A DNA stretch of 64,000 nt. It comes from Sinimarinibacterium arenosum (GTDB taxonomy: Bacteria; Pseudomonadota; Gammaproteobacteria; Nevskiales; Nevskiaceae). Under the pieces are notes generated by a model. That model did no database searches and had not been told where the DNA came from. It worked only from the letters and a program-made list of their open reading frames with translations. Position numbers and translations under genes: made by a program. The DNA is taken from positions 546,745-610,744 of the forward strand of contig NZ_SUKF01000001.1 of NCBI RefSeq assembly GCF_005047655.1, read 5' to 3'. Each line of letters opens with the position of its first letter. Within the stretch, counting starts at the first letter, position 1. This document shows positions 8,750 to 17,195 of this stretch, piece by piece.

Positions 8750-9085
8750 ATGAATCAGAACACCATGTCCCGTCGCGCACTGCTGCGCGGTTTTGCCACC
8801 GGTCTTGCGGTGCTGCCGGCACTGCAGCTCGGTTCCGCTGCCGCTGCCGACGCGGCAACGCTGTCGGAGACCGATCCGAGCGCGCAGGCGCTGGGTTACG
8901 TTATCGACGCGACCAAGATCAATTCGGCCAAGGAAGCAGCGTACAAGGCCGGCAGCGCATGCCACTCGTGCGCGCTGTATCAGACCGCGCAGGAAAGCGG
9001 CGGCCATGCGCCGTGCGCCGCATTCCCGGGCAAGGTGGTTGCTTCGGGCGGCTGGTGCCGCGCCTACGCTGCCAAGCCGGCCTGA
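8750..9085 (+). CDS. High-potential iron-sulfur protein (HiPIP), Tat exported
   Basis: A 111-residue precursor with a twin-arginine signal (SRRALLRGF at 7-15, hydrophobic core to about 28, Ala-Ala-Ala cleavage region) and a mature domain with the four HiPIP cluster cysteines C71, C74, C89 and C103, the last two set in HAPCAAFPG and GWCRAY. HiPIPs carry single electrons in the periplasm between the bc1 complex and terminal oxidases or photosynthetic centres. Export by Tat fits cluster insertion in the cytoplasm. GAGG lies upstream of the ATG. It is a single-gene unit between the argG repeats and its own strong terminator; a TATAGT at 8704-8709 could be its -10. Confidence 0.93.
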   Translation: MNQNTMSRRALLRGFATGLAVLPALQLGSAAAADAATLSETDPSAQALGYVIDATKINSAKEAAYKAGSACHSCALYQTAQESGGHAPCAAFPGKVVASGGWCRAYAAKPA

Positions 9086-9105
9086 TCGACGCTTGAAGCC
9101 GTCAG

Positions 9106-9146
9106 ACGCCCCCGCGGACATCGCGTCCGCGGGGGCGTTCTCGTTT
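9106..9146 (+). terminator. Terminator after the HiPIP gene
   Basis: A perfect 14-bp stem (9106-9119 with 9125-9138) closes a five-base loop, 20 bases after the HiPIP stop, followed by TCTCGTTT. It also separates the convergent mscS gene. Confidence 0.85.
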
Positions 9147-9157
9147 GCGGAAGGTGA

Positions 9158-9994
9158 TCAGGCGCCAGTCGGGGGTGTCGGCAGGTGCACGGTCATCTGC
9201 GGGAACGGAATCTCGATACCTTCGGCGTCGAACGCGAGTTTGATGCGCTCGGTCAGATCGCAGCGCGTCGCCCACCAGTCGCCGCTGTTGACCCAGCCGC
9301 GTACGGCAAAATTGACCGAGCTGTCGGCAAGTTCCTTGACCTGCACGCTGCGCTCAGGCTGCGCCAGGATGCGCTTCTCTTCGGCCAGCAGGCGATCCAG
9401 GATCCGCTTGGCCTGGAGCAGGTCCGAGCCGTAACCGATCCCGATCGTCAAATCGATCCGTCGCGTCGGCAGCGCACTGAAATTGGTGATGGTGTTGCCG
9501 GTCACACTGGAGTTGGGTACCACCACGATCTGGTTGTCCGGCGTCTTCAGGATGCAGTGGATGATCTTGATCTCATCGACGGTGCCGAGGATGCCACCGA
9601 TCTCGACAACGTCGCCGACCTTGAATGGACGGAACAGGATGATCATCACGCCGGCCGCCAGCGACGACAGCTGTCCCTGCAACGACAGGCCGATCGCCAA
9701 TGCGGCGCCACCGAGGACTGCCGCGGCGGAAGTGGTGTTGACCCCGAGCTGGCCCAGTGCCGAAATCACGACAATGGCCAGTGCGACGCCATAAGCGACG
9801 TTGCCGAGGAACGACGTCAGGGTTTCGTCAATCTTGCCGCGACGCATCGCGCCCTGCAGCAAGCGCACCAGCAGGCCGGCCAGCCACTTGCCGACAACGA
9901 ATATTGCAAGCGCAGAGACCAGTCGTACCCCCAGGGGCAACGCGAGGTCGACCCATTGCGAGGCTTCACCGATCCGGTCCAGCGAAAAGTCCAT
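9158..9994 (-). CDS. mscS: Small-conductance mechanosensitive channel MscS
   Basis: Inner-membrane channel that releases solutes on hypo-osmotic shock. The 278-residue product matches E. coli MscS (286) closely. An N-terminal pair of membrane helices is followed by the pore helix TM3 with small-residue packing (AAVLGGAALAIGLSLQGQLS), the FRPFKVGDVVEIGG beta domain and the C-terminal cage ending in GIEIPFPQMTVHL. The start at 9994 is chosen because GGAG lies six bases upstream (inside an earlier ATGGAG); upstream ATGs at 10006 and beyond in the same frame lack a ribosome-binding site and add non-family sequence. It is divergent from the hydrolase gene. Confidence 0.93.
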   Translation of the reverse strand: MDFSLDRIGEASQWVDLALPLGVRLVSALAIFVVGKWLAGLLVRLLQGAMRRGKIDETLTSFLGNVAYGVALAIVVISALGQLGVNTTSAAAVLGGAALAIGLSLQGQLSSLAAGVMIILFRPFKVGDVVEIGGILGTVDEIKIIHCILKTPDNQIVVVPNSSVTGNTITNFSALPTRRIDLTIGIGYGSDLLQAKRILDRLLAEEKRILAQPERSVQVKELADSSVNFAVRGWVNSGDWWATRCDLTERIKLAFDAEGIEIPFPQMTVHLPTPPTGA

Positions 9995-10068
9995 TACAGT
10001 CTCCATATTGAGTGCGAGGGGCATGATAACGAACACGCTCCGGGACACAGCCGAGCGGAGCGTGAGCA

Positions 10069-10941
10069 ATGAGTACGGAAGAAGCGATCCAGCGGATGGA
10101 TCTGGGTCGGATAGAGCTGGCCTATCTGGAGCACGGCCAAGGGCCGCTGGTGCTGTGCCTGCACGGTTTCCCGGACACCGCATACAGTTTTGTACCGGTG
10201 ATGCAGCGGATTGCTGCAGCAGGCTACCGCGTGGTCGCGCCGTTCATGCCAGGCTATGCTCCCAGCGGCTTGGCGCGCGACGGCGATTACCGGATTACGA
10301 CCATTGCACAGGACATGCTGCACCTGATCGACGCGCTGGGTGAACGTCGCGCGCTACTGGTTGGCCACGACTGGGGTGCGATCGCAACGTATTTCGCCGC
10401 GACGATGGATCCGCAACGTGTACCTGCCGTCGTTACCGGGGCCATTCCGCATCTGCATCATTTCCTGTTGCGCCCGACACTGCAGCAGCTGAACCGTTCG
10501 CGTTACATCGCCTATTTCCAGCTGCGCGGAATCCCCGAGCGCCGCATCGTCGCGGATGACTTTGCCTGGTTGCTGCAGTTGATCCGGCGTTGGTCGCCGA
10601 GCTGGGCGTTTACCGAGGCTGATCTCGAGCCTCTGAAGGCAACCCTGTCACAGCCCGCGCACCTCGCTGCTGCCTTGGCTTATTACCGTGCGCTGCCAGG
10701 GCTGCTGGCCAGCCGGCTGAATTGGTCGCTGATTCGACAGCCTTTACCCGTTCCGGCAAAGGTGATCTACGGGTCCGAGGACGGTTGCATGGGTGCCGAG
10801 CTGTTTGCAGACCAGACGTATTGTTTTGGTGCGGACTATGAGCCGGTTCGTTTCGAGGGGGCGGGGCATTTCATGCAATGCGAACAACCCGAACGCTTCG
10901 CCAACGAAGTCCTCGCCTTCCTGGCGCAGCATCCGCTGTGA
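10069..10941 (+). CDS. Alpha/beta hydrolase, epoxide hydrolase/dehalogenase-like
   Basis: A 290-residue cytoplasmic alpha/beta-hydrolase. The oxyanion-hole motif LHGFPD, the nucleophile elbow GHDWG (aspartate nucleophile) and a late EGAGHFMQCEQPE histidine place it with epoxide hydrolases and haloalkane dehalogenases, which form an alkyl-enzyme ester on Asp. The substrate is not predictable from sequence. A cap domain sits between about residues 130 and 215. GGAG eight bases before the ATG supports the start. The 3' end is repeated downstream, and a 14-bp inverted repeat brackets the last 22 codons. Confidence 0.85.
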   Translation: MSTEEAIQRMDLGRIELAYLEHGQGPLVLCLHGFPDTAYSFVPVMQRIAAAGYRVVAPFMPGYAPSGLARDGDYRITTIAQDMLHLIDALGERRALLVGHDWGAIATYFAATMDPQRVPAVVTGAIPHLHHFLLRPTLQQLNRSRYIAYFQLRGIPERRIVADDFAWLLQLIRRWSPSWAFTEADLEPLKATLSQPAHLAAALAYYRALPGLLASRLNWSLIRQPLPVPAKVIYGSEDGCMGAELFADQTYCFGADYEPVRFEGAGHFMQCEQPERFANEVLAFLAQHPL

Positions 10942-10952
10942 AATGCCCCGCC
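10860..10952. repeat. 14-bp inverted repeat spanning the hydrolase stop codon
   Basis: GGCGGGGCATTTCA (10860-10873, coding) is the exact reverse complement of TGAAATGCCCCGCC (10939-10952), whose first three bases are the stop codon. The arms are 65 bases apart. In the second repeat unit the left arm is changed, so the pairing is imperfect there. Confidence 0.8.
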
Positions 10953-11196
10953 ACTCGCGGTCGCTTGCATCCCCGCTGACGCGGGGGCCCTGCGCGCTGC
11001 TCATGGCGGTACTTCATGCAATGCGAACAGCCCGAACGCTTCGCCGACGAGGTCCTTGCCTTCCTGGCGCAGCATCCGCTGTGAAATGCCCCGCCACTCG
11101 CGGTCGCTTGCATCACTGCTGACTCTGGACCCCTGCGCTGCCCGCGGCGGTGCTTCAGCAATGCGGAACAAGCTGAACGTATTGCTGGCGAGGTGA
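10860..11196 (+). repeat. Tandem duplication of the hydrolase 3' end, 143-bp unit
   Basis: The block from the Phe-Met-Gln-Cys-Glu codons through the stop (10870-10941) plus 30 downstream bases reappears at 11013-11113. In the 72-base coding part there are four differences: CAA-CAG, AAC-GAC, GAA-GAG and CTC-CTT, three of them synonymous. The following 30 bases are identical. A third, decayed copy is recognisable at about 11147-11196. The second copy has no start codon or upstream gene body and cannot make a hydrolase. This repeat fills nearly all of the 307-bp gap before lptB. Confidence 0.93.
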
Positions 11197-11248
11197 CCGA
11201 TCATTAGTCCTGCACCGCTCGGGATCGGTGCTTGCGCTTGAAGCAAGC

Positions 11249-11977
11249 TCAGAGGTGGAACGATTCGCCGAGGTAGACCTTGCGCACGGTCTCGTTCTGC
11301 AGCAGGACATCCGGCGCCCCTTCGGCAATGACCTGACCTTCAGCCAGGATGTAGGCGCGGCTGCAGATGCCGAGGGTCTCGCGCACGTTGTGGTCAGTGA
11401 TCAAAACGCCGATGCCGCGCTCGCTCAGTTGATAAACGATGGCCTGAATGTCGGCGACGGCGATCGGATCAACGCCGGCAAAGGGTTCGTCGAGCAGAAT
11501 GAAATGCGGATTCGCCGCGAGCGCACGGGCGATCTCGACGCGCCGACGCTCGCCGCCGGAAAGCGATTGGCCTTCGGCTTCGCGAATATGCGTGATGTGC
11601 AGTTCGCCGAGCAGGCGGTCCAGTTCCACCTTGCGCTGGCTGCTCTTGAGGTCGTCGCGCAGTTCCAGGATCGCCATGACGTTGTCGGCTACTGAAAGCT
11701 TGCGGAAGACGCTGGCTTCCTGGGGCAGATAACCAATGCCGAGGCGGGCGCGTGCGTGCATCGGCAACGCCGTGATGTCTCGGTCGTTCAGCAGGATGCG
11801 ACCGCTGTCGGCGCCAACCAGGCCGACGATCATGTAGAACGAGGTGGTCTTGCCGGCGCCGTTGGGTCCAAGCAGGCCGACGATTTCGCCGGCTTCAAGG
11901 TTCAGTGACACGTCTCGCACGACGGTGCGCTTCTTGTAGCGCTTGAACAGATTCTCTGCGACCAGCCTGGATGTCAC
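11249..11977 (-). CDS. lptB: LPS export ABC ATPase LptB
   Basis: Cytoplasmic ATPase (242 aa) of the LptB2FG complex that extracts lipopolysaccharide from the inner membrane. Walker [11 protein letters not shown]-loop YLPQEASVF, signature LSGGERRR, Walker [14 protein letters not shown] and the H-loop TDHNVRET are all present, the last being typical of LptB. The start codon is GTG in a GTGA overlap with the lptA stop, indicating translational coupling. It is the last gene of the yrbG-kdsD-kdsC-lptC-lptA-lptB series. In many relatives rpoN follows lptB; here the next DNA is the hydrolase repeat region. Confidence 0.97.
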   Translation of the reverse strand: MTSRLVAENLFKRYKKRTVVRDVSLNLEAGEIVGLLGPNGAGKTTSFYMIVGLVGADSGRILLNDRDITALPMHARARLGIGYLPQEASVFRKLSVADNVMAILELRDDLKSSQRKVELDRLLGELHITHIREAEGQSLSGGERRRVEIARALAANPHFILLDEPFAGVDPIAVADIQAIVYQLSERGIGVLITDHNVRETLGICSRAYILAEGQVIAEGAPDVLLQNETVRKVYLGESFHL

Positions 11978-12594
11978 GGCGTTTCTCCGCGGTCATCGCT
12001 CGCCGGGGGCGTGGTGTCCGGACTCGGGATCGGTGGGGTCTCGGCTTCCGGTGCGACGTCGTGCTCCGGTGGTTGAATCACAATGCGGACCTGGCCGCTG
12101 TCACCGCCGGAAGCACGAATCCGGCGCTGTGCCACGATGTAGTCGATCTGCTCGCCGTTGATCTGATCGCCGCCACGTGTCAACTCGGCGCCACCGGTCA
12201 GACGGACGACACCGGTGCGCGAGTCGTAGTCGATCTGCTGCGCCTGCGCGCTGACCGGTTGCGCAGTCAGGCCTTCGGCACCGGCGGTGCCGCGATGATT
12301 GAGGCGGGCCGGCGAGCCGGTGATGTGTGCTTCGAAGTTGTTTCCCGCGCCCTGAATGACGGTCATGCTGCTGCCGCGCAGTTGCAGGTTTTCCGAGCTG
12401 AGCGAGACGTTTCCGCTGTATTGCGCGGTGCCACCCTGCACCCATTCGGCGCGATCGGCCGTCAGCGTGACCGGGCCGGTCGGGCGCAGCGCGTTGAGCT
12501 CATCGCGAGAACCGGACTGCGCCCAGGCGCTTCCGCTTACGGCCAGCGTGACGGCGAGCGTCAGCCCTAGCATGCAGTCACTGCAGCGGCGCAT
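11974..12594 (-). CDS. lptA: LPS transport periplasmic bridge protein LptA
   Basis: Periplasmic OstA-fold protein (206 aa) that polymerises into the bridge carrying LPS from LptC to LptD. A signal peptide (residues 1-25, cleaved near SAWAQ) is followed by the jellyroll repeats [22 protein letters not shown] and [18 protein letters not shown]-type strands. The acidic Pro-rich tail after about 175 is likely disordered. The ATG at 12594 is favoured by GAGG six bases upstream; an open frame reaching further upstream runs into lptC and lacks family similarity. It overlaps lptC by 17 bp and lptB by 4 bp. Confidence 0.92.
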   Translation of the reverse strand: MRRCSDCMLGLTLAVTLAVSGSAWAQSGSRDELNALRPTGPVTLTADRAEWVQGGTAQYSGNVSLSSENLQLRGSSMTVIQGAGNNFEAHITGSPARLNHRGTAGAEGLTAQPVSAQAQQIDYDSRTGVVRLTGGAELTRGGDQINGEQIDYIVAQRRIRASGGDSGQVRIVIQPPEHDVAPEAETPPIPSPDTTPPASDDRGETP

Positions 12595-13138
12595 GGTGCA
12601 CCTCGACTTGATCCAGAAATTCCACGCGTTCTCCTGTCCAGTCTGCCTGCATGCCGATGGCGTCCAGGCTGCGTCCCGGGGCTTCGGCGCGAACGGCCGC
12701 CGGGCTGCTGATCGTGCGTGCGTCAAAATTCACCCACAGCTGCGGCGTGTGCAAAGTCACGTCATCCTGCTGTGGCGCCTGACCATCGACGATGACCTGT
12801 GGTTCCAGCAACAGACGCTTCTGACCGGCCGGAACGCTACCGCGATCCGAGGTCAACAGCCACGCGCCCTGAGTGCCGCCGAGGTGCCGCACCGACACGG
12901 CTTGCAGCAGCATCGAGGCATCATCGAAATAGTCGACGCTGTTCGCAGTAACTTCGAACAATGCAGCGCCGGTATCGTCATAGCGCATCCAGTCAGCGCC
13001 TTCGAGATGGTAGCGGGGGCGCTGGACGGTTGCCTCCGGCTCCGCCAGTTCCTGCGGCTGGAAGCTGCGCAGTGTCAGCCACACAGACAGCGCCAACATC
13101 AGGGCGAGGCCCGGCAGCAGGACGACGTTGCGCGGCAC
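12578..13138 (-). CDS. lptC: LPS export protein LptC
   Basis: Bitopic inner-membrane protein (186 aa) with one N-terminal helix (residues 5-24, VVLLPGLALMLALSVWLTL) and a periplasmic OstA-like jellyroll that hands LPS from LptB2FG to LptA. Family-like features include YHLEGADWMRYDDTG-type strands and the late [11 protein letters not shown] ending. It begins directly after the kdsC stop and overlaps lptA, as expected for this conserved operon. LptC is poorly conserved, so order and topology carry much of the evidence. Confidence 0.9.
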   Translation of the reverse strand: MPRNVVLLPGLALMLALSVWLTLRSFQPQELAEPEATVQRPRYHLEGADWMRYDDTGAALFEVTANSVDYFDDASMLLQAVSVRHLGGTQGAWLLTSDRGSVPAGQKRLLLEPQVIVDGQAPQQDDVTLHTPQLWVNFDARTISSPAAVRAEAPGRSLDAIGMQADWTGERVEFLDQVEVHHAPLQ

Positions 13139-13139
13139 G

Positions 13140-13658
13140 TCAGTACGGCAGGCGCTGCTGCGCCGCGAGGATCAGATCGATCGCTTCGCGCACGGCGCCG
13201 TGGCCGCCGCTGTAGCGGCTGACCCAGTGCGCGCATTCGAGCGCGCTGGGGTGGGCGTCGGCGACGGTCATTGCCAGGCCCACGCGCCGCAGCAGCGGCA
13301 GGTCGGGCACGTCGTCACCGATGTGCGCGCACTCTGCATCGGTCAGGCCCAGTTCGGTGCGAATGCGCAGATACGCGGGCTCCTTGTCTTCGGTGTCGAG
13401 CGCAATGTGATCGATCCCCAGCCATTGCAGTCGCTGTCGCATCGACTCGGAGGGGCGTCCGCTGATGACGGCGATGTGCAGTCCCTGTTTGAGGGCCAGC
13501 TTGATGCCGTAGCCGTCGCGGACGTAGTTGGTCTTGGTCTCTTCGCCGTTCGGTCCGATATAGAGCTTGCCGTCGGTGAGGACGCCGTCGATATCGAGGA
13601 ACACGCAGCGGATGGCCTGCGCGCGCTCGTGGATCTGGGCTTCGTCGGGCCGCGTCAT
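13140..13658 (-). CDS. kdsC: KDO-8-phosphate phosphatase KdsC
   Basis: Tetrameric HAD phosphatase of the C0 type (no cap; 172 aa) that removes phosphate from 3-deoxy-D-manno-octulosonate 8-phosphate, giving KDO for the LPS inner core. The nucleophile motif FLDIDGVLTDG, the second motif VISGRPS and the acidic motif HIGDDVPDLPLL are visible. The ATG overlaps the kdsD stop by one base (TGATG); a GTG one codon upstream is the alternative start. Confidence 0.96.
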   Translation of the reverse strand: MTRPDEAQIHERAQAIRCVFLDIDGVLTDGKLYIGPNGEETKTNYVRDGYGIKLALKQGLHIAVISGRPSESMRQRLQWLGIDHIALDTEDKEPAYLRIRTELGLTDAECAHIGDDVPDLPLLRRVGLAMTVADAHPSALECAHWVSRYSGGHGAVREAIDLILAAQQRLPY

Positions 13659-14629
13659 CACACCACTCCGGCGCGTAGCAGATCGTGCATGTGCACGATA
13701 CCGACCAGATGCTGGTCGGCATCCTTGACCAGCAGTGCCGTGATCTTGTGCTGTTCCATCATGGCCACGGCTTCGGCTGCCAGCTTGTCCGACGTGATCG
13801 AGTAGCCGCCCGCGGTCATGACATCGGCAATCGAAGCGGTGCGCACGTCGATGCCCTGATCGAGGATGCGACGCAGGTCGCCGTCGGTGAACAGGCCGAT
13901 GACCTTGCGCTCGTTGTCGAGCACCGCGGTCATGCCCAGGCCCTTGCGCGTCATTTCGAGCAGCGCCGCGGTCAATGGCGTTTCAGGCGCGACCACCGGC
14001 AGGCGCTCCCCTCGGTGCATCACATCGGAAATCTTCAGCAGCAGACGTCGGCCCAGCGAGCCGCCTGGATGGGACAGCGCGAAATCCTCAGGAGTGAAGC
14101 CGCGGGCTTCAAGCAGTGAGACGGCCAGCGCATCGCCCATCGCCAAGGTCGCGGTGGTGCTCGCGGTCGGCGCCAGATTCAGAGGGCAGGCCTCCAGTGC
14201 GACCGAAACGTCGACATGCACGTCAGCTGCCTGCGCCAGGGTTGACTGCGGCTTGCCGGTCATCGCGATCATCGGCGCGCGCATGCGTTTGAACAGCGGC
14301 AGCAGGGTGATGAGCTCTCCGGTTTCACCCGAGTACGAAATGGCGAGGACGACGTCCTGGCGCGTGATCATGCCGAGATCCCCGTGGCTGGCTTCTCCGG
14401 GATGCACGAAGAACGCCGGGGTGCCGGTCGAGGCCAGCGTCGCCGCCAGCTTGCCGCCGATATGTCCGGATTTGCCCATGCCGGTGACGACGATGCGACC
14501 CTTGCAGCCGAGCATGATCTGGCAGGCGCGGACGAAACTGTCGTCAACGCGGGCGAGCAGCGCGGTCAGCGCGTCGCGTTCGATTTCCAGCGCACGGCGC
14601 CCAAGGGCTTTGAGTTTTTCTGGATCCAT
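13658..14629 (-). CDS. kdsD: Arabinose-5-phosphate isomerase KdsD
   Basis: Cytoplasmic aldose-ketose isomerase (323 aa) converting ribulose 5-phosphate to arabinose 5-phosphate, the entry to KDO synthesis. The N-terminal SIS domain carries VTGMGKSGHIGGK and SYSGETGEL; two C-terminal CBS domains (from about residue 205) include LFTDGDLRR and the closing LVGIVHMHDLLRAG. Length and domain order match KdsD/GutQ. It sits 12 bp after yrbG and abuts kdsC. Confidence 0.96.
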   Translation of the reverse strand: MDPEKLKALGRRALEIERDALTALLARVDDSFVRACQIMLGCKGRIVVTGMGKSGHIGGKLAATLASTGTPAFFVHPGEASHGDLGMITRQDVVLAISYSGETGELITLLPLFKRMRAPMIAMTGKPQSTLAQAADVHVDVSVALEACPLNLAPTASTTATLAMGDALAVSLLEARGFTPEDFALSHPGGSLGRRLLLKISDVMHRGERLPVVAPETPLTAALLEMTRKGLGMTAVLDNERKVIGLFTDGDLRRILDQGIDVRTASIADVMTAGGYSITSDKLAAEAVAMMEQHKITALLVKDADQHLVGIVHMHDLLRAGVV

Positions 14630-14641
14630 GTCGAGCCGGTT

Positions 14642-15616
14642 CTAGCCGGAGGCTGCGGAAGCCAGCAGTATAAGGGTGTAGGCGATGTAGACGCCGAGCA
14701 GCAGCGCACCGTCGACGCGTTCGACTTTCAGTGGGTGGCCGCGCAGCCCCGAGGCCGAGGCGAAAAGCAGCAGCATCGTCGCGATCATGATCGGAATGTC
14801 ACGCCACAACAGCATGTGATCTGGTATCGCGCCGGGTACGATCAGCGCTGGCGCGATCAGGATGGCCAGGATGTTGAACAGGTTCGAGCCGAGGATGTTG
14901 CCGATGGCAATGTCGTGCTCGTTTTTCAGCACCCCTGCGACGCTGGCGGCCAGCTCCGGCAGGCTGGTGCCGATGGCAACGATGGTCAGGCCGATCACCA
15001 GGTCGGACACGCCCATCATTCGCGCCAGGTTGACCGCGCCCCAGATCAGCAGCTGCGACGAAGCGACCAGCATTAGCAGGCCGAGCGCGATCCAGAGCAG
15101 CGCGCGTCCGGTGCTGATGGCCGGAGGGACTTCCACGGCCATTTCACTGGCCAGGGGATCGGCAGTGCCGCGCCGGGCCGCGCGCACGCTCCAAACCAGG
15201 AATGCGATCAGCCCTGACGCCAGCAGCAGGCCGTCGATGCGTGTCAGCGCTCCGTCGAGCACCATCAGCAGCAGGGCGACACTGGCCGCCAGCGCCATCG
15301 GCAGCTCGCGACGCAGGATGCCGGACTGCACGTCCAGCGGTCGGATCAAGGCGCAGATGCCGAGGATCAGTGCGACGTTGGCGATGTTCGAGCCCACTAC
15401 GTTGCCCAAGGCGATGCCGCTGTTGCCCTCGATCGACGCCATCGTCGAGACCGCCAGCTCCGGGCTGGACGTACCGAAGCCGACCACGACCATGCCGATC
15501 ACCAGCGGGGACAGGCCCGCGGCACGGGCCAGGCCGGACGCGCCCAGCACGAAGCGGTCGGCGGACCAGACCAGCAGGGCGAGACCCGCAACGACGGCAG
15601 CGACAGACAGAAGCAT
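14642..15616 (-). CDS. yrbG: Calcium/sodium antiporter of the YrbG family
   Basis: Inner-membrane cation/Ca exchanger (324 aa) with about ten helices in two inverted halves. The paired alpha-repeats are clear: GFGTSSPELAVS with GNVVGSNIANVALI in the first half, and AIGTSLPELAASV with GNILGSNLFNILA in the second. Position at the head of the kdsD-lptB series matches E. coli yrbG. The transported ion is inferred from the family; E. coli yrbG mutants show no strong phenotype that I know of. Confidence 0.92.
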   Translation of the reverse strand: MLLSVAAVVAGLALLVWSADRFVLGASGLARAAGLSPLVIGMVVVGFGTSSPELAVSTMASIEGNSGIALGNVVGSNIANVALILGICALIRPLDVQSGILRRELPMALAASVALLLMVLDGALTRIDGLLLASGLIAFLVWSVRAARRGTADPLASEMAVEVPPAISTGRALLWIALGLLMLVASSQLLIWGAVNLARMMGVSDLVIGLTIVAIGTSLPELAASVAGVLKNEHDIAIGNILGSNLFNILAILIAPALIVPGAIPDHMLLWRDIPIMIATMLLLFASASGLRGHPLKVERVDGALLLGVYIAYTLILLASAASG

Positions 15617-15702
15617 GGGGGATCCGGTGACCGGGGGAGCGGAATCTTAGCGGAAGCGCGCTGCCTCCGGCGCCAGCGGGCTGACGTATCGCGCCGCGTT
15701 CC

Positions 15703-17139
15703 TCATGCGGGAACCGCGATCTGGCGCAGCGCCGCATACGCCGCCAGTGCGCGTTCACGGCTGGCGCGGAGATCGACGATCGGTGCCGGATAGCCCCGCT
15801 TCTGCGCCTGTGCCGTCGGCGGGGCGTGCCGCTGTGCGGCCGGCAGCGCGGTCAGCTCCGGCACCCAGCGCGCAATGTAATGGCCCTCGGCGTCGAATCT
15901 CTGTGACTGCAGCGCCGGATTGAAGATGCGGAAGTACGGCGCGGCATCGGCGCCGCAACCGGCGACCCACTGCCAGCCCAGCGTATTGCTGGCCAGATCG
16001 GCATCAACCAGCGTGTCCCAGAACCAGCGTGCGCCCGCCTGCCAGGGGATCAGCAGGTTCTTGGTCAGGACGCTGGCAACGATCATGCGCACACGGTTGT
16101 GCATCCATCCGGTGGTCCACAGCTCGCGCATGCCGGCGTCGACGATCGGAATGCCGGTGCGACCCTGTTGCCAGGCGTGCAGATCCGCCTCCGCCGCATC
16201 GCCCTGGCGCCACGGGAAGTCCGCGAAGCGCGCATGCAGGGGCGCATCAGGGGAGTACGGAAAGTGAAACAGCAGGTGATGGGCAAACTCGCGCCAGCCC
16301 AGTTCGCGCAGGAAATGTTCGGCGTCGGTCGCCAGGTGGGGCGACTCGGCCTGCTCGGTCAGTACCGCGGCGTGAATTTGCCGGGGTGACAGTTCGCCGA
16401 AATGCAGATGTGGTGACAGTCGCGATACCGAGGAGCGGTCGGGATAGTCGCGCCCCTGGTGGTAGTCCGCCAGTGCAGTGTCGGCGAATGTCCGCAATCG
16501 ATGCAGCGCACCGGCCTCGCCGGGAGTCCAGTGTGCATAAAACCCCTGATCCCAGCCGATCCTGGGCAGTAATCCGAGAGCGGCCAGCGGTTCGCCGGTG
16601 GGTCGCTGTGTTGGCGACGGGATTTGAGCAGGCGCCGGAATGGGCGATGGCAGCGGCAGCTGTGTCGAAAGCCTGCGCCAGAACGGGGTGAAGACACGGT
16701 AGGGGTCCCCGGTCGCGGTGCGGATCAGTGCCGGTTCGTGCCAAAGATTGGCCTGAAAGCTTTGCACGTCGATGCCCTGTGCGCGCAGCGCCGACTTGAT
16801 GGCGCGATCGCGCGCAATTGCAGCCGGTTCGTACAACCTGTTCCAGAGCACCGCGGTGGCGCCAGTCCGTTCCGACAGCGCGTTCAGCTGTGACAAGGCA
16901 TCGCCCTGCAGGATGACCAGCGCGCTGCCACGGGCCGCGAGATCGGCCGCCAGGGCGGCCAAGCTGTGATGCAGCCACCAGCGGCTGGCGGCGCCGGTGG
17001 ACCAGGCGTCGAGGCTGTCGTCGTCGTGAATGTAGACCGGAATGACCGTTCGGGCGCTCTCCAGCGCAGCTTGCAAGGCGGGATTGTCCGTCAGGCGCAG
17101 GTCGCGGCGGAACCAAAGCAGCGCGCAGTCGTGTGTCAT
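15703..17139 (-). CDS. phrB: Deoxyribodipyrimidine (CPD) photolyase
   Basis: FAD-dependent light-driven repair enzyme (478 aa, usual length) that splits cyclobutane pyrimidine dimers. The N-terminal antenna Rossmann domain starts LLWFRRDLRLTDNPAL. The FAD domain contains SRLSPHLHFGELSPRQ, FLRELGWREFAHHLLF and TGIPIVDAGMRELWTTGWMH-like blocks, including the photolyase signature around WMHNR and the WDTLVDADLASNTLGWQW region. Mid-protein has a proline-rich insertion (SPIPAPAQIPSPTQ, about 185-200). It is divergent from the ABC transporter genes and 86 bp from yrbG. Confidence 0.95.
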   Translation of the reverse strand: MTHDCALLWFRRDLRLTDNPALQAALESARTVIPVYIHDDDSLDAWSTGAASRWWLHHSLAALAADLAARGSALVILQGDALSQLNALSERTGATAVLWNRLYEPAAIARDRAIKSALRAQGIDVQSFQANLWHEPALIRTATGDPYRVFTPFWRRLSTQLPLPSPIPAPAQIPSPTQRPTGEPLAALGLLPRIGWDQGFYAHWTPGEAGALHRLRTFADTALADYHQGRDYPDRSSVSRLSPHLHFGELSPRQIHAAVLTEQAESPHLATDAEHFLRELGWREFAHHLLFHFPYSPDAPLHARFADFPWRQGDAAEADLHAWQQGRTGIPIVDAGMRELWTTGWMHNRVRMIVASVLTKNLLIPWQAGARWFWDTLVDADLASNTLGWQWVAGCGADAAPYFRIFNPALQSQRFDAEGHYIARWVPELTALPAAQRHAPPTAQAQKRGYPAPIVDLRASRERALAAYAALRQIAVPA

Positions 17140-17180
17140 GTCGTCGGTATCTCGTTCCAGCTGGCCAAATCGAAAGCCCC

Positions 17181-17186
17181 TATAAT
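17181..17186 (+). promoter_or_regulatory. -10 element for the ABC transporter operon
   Basis: A perfect TATAAT only nine bases before the ATG at 17196. A start about seven bases downstream would leave a leader of roughly three bases, so the message may be nearly leaderless. No -35 at 16-18 bp is convincing; TTCCAG at 17155 is 20 bp away. Confidence 0.55.
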
Positions 17187-17195
17187 CCGCGGCCT

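Noticed and set aside
8373-8858. Possible minus-strand gene across the argG repeat and the HiPIP start
   Set aside because: Low-complexity product overlapping a certain gene and its Tat signal; no start signal.
10871-11161. Small open frames in the hydrolase repeat
   Set aside because: They are translations of the duplicated 3' end in other frames, with no ribosome-binding site.
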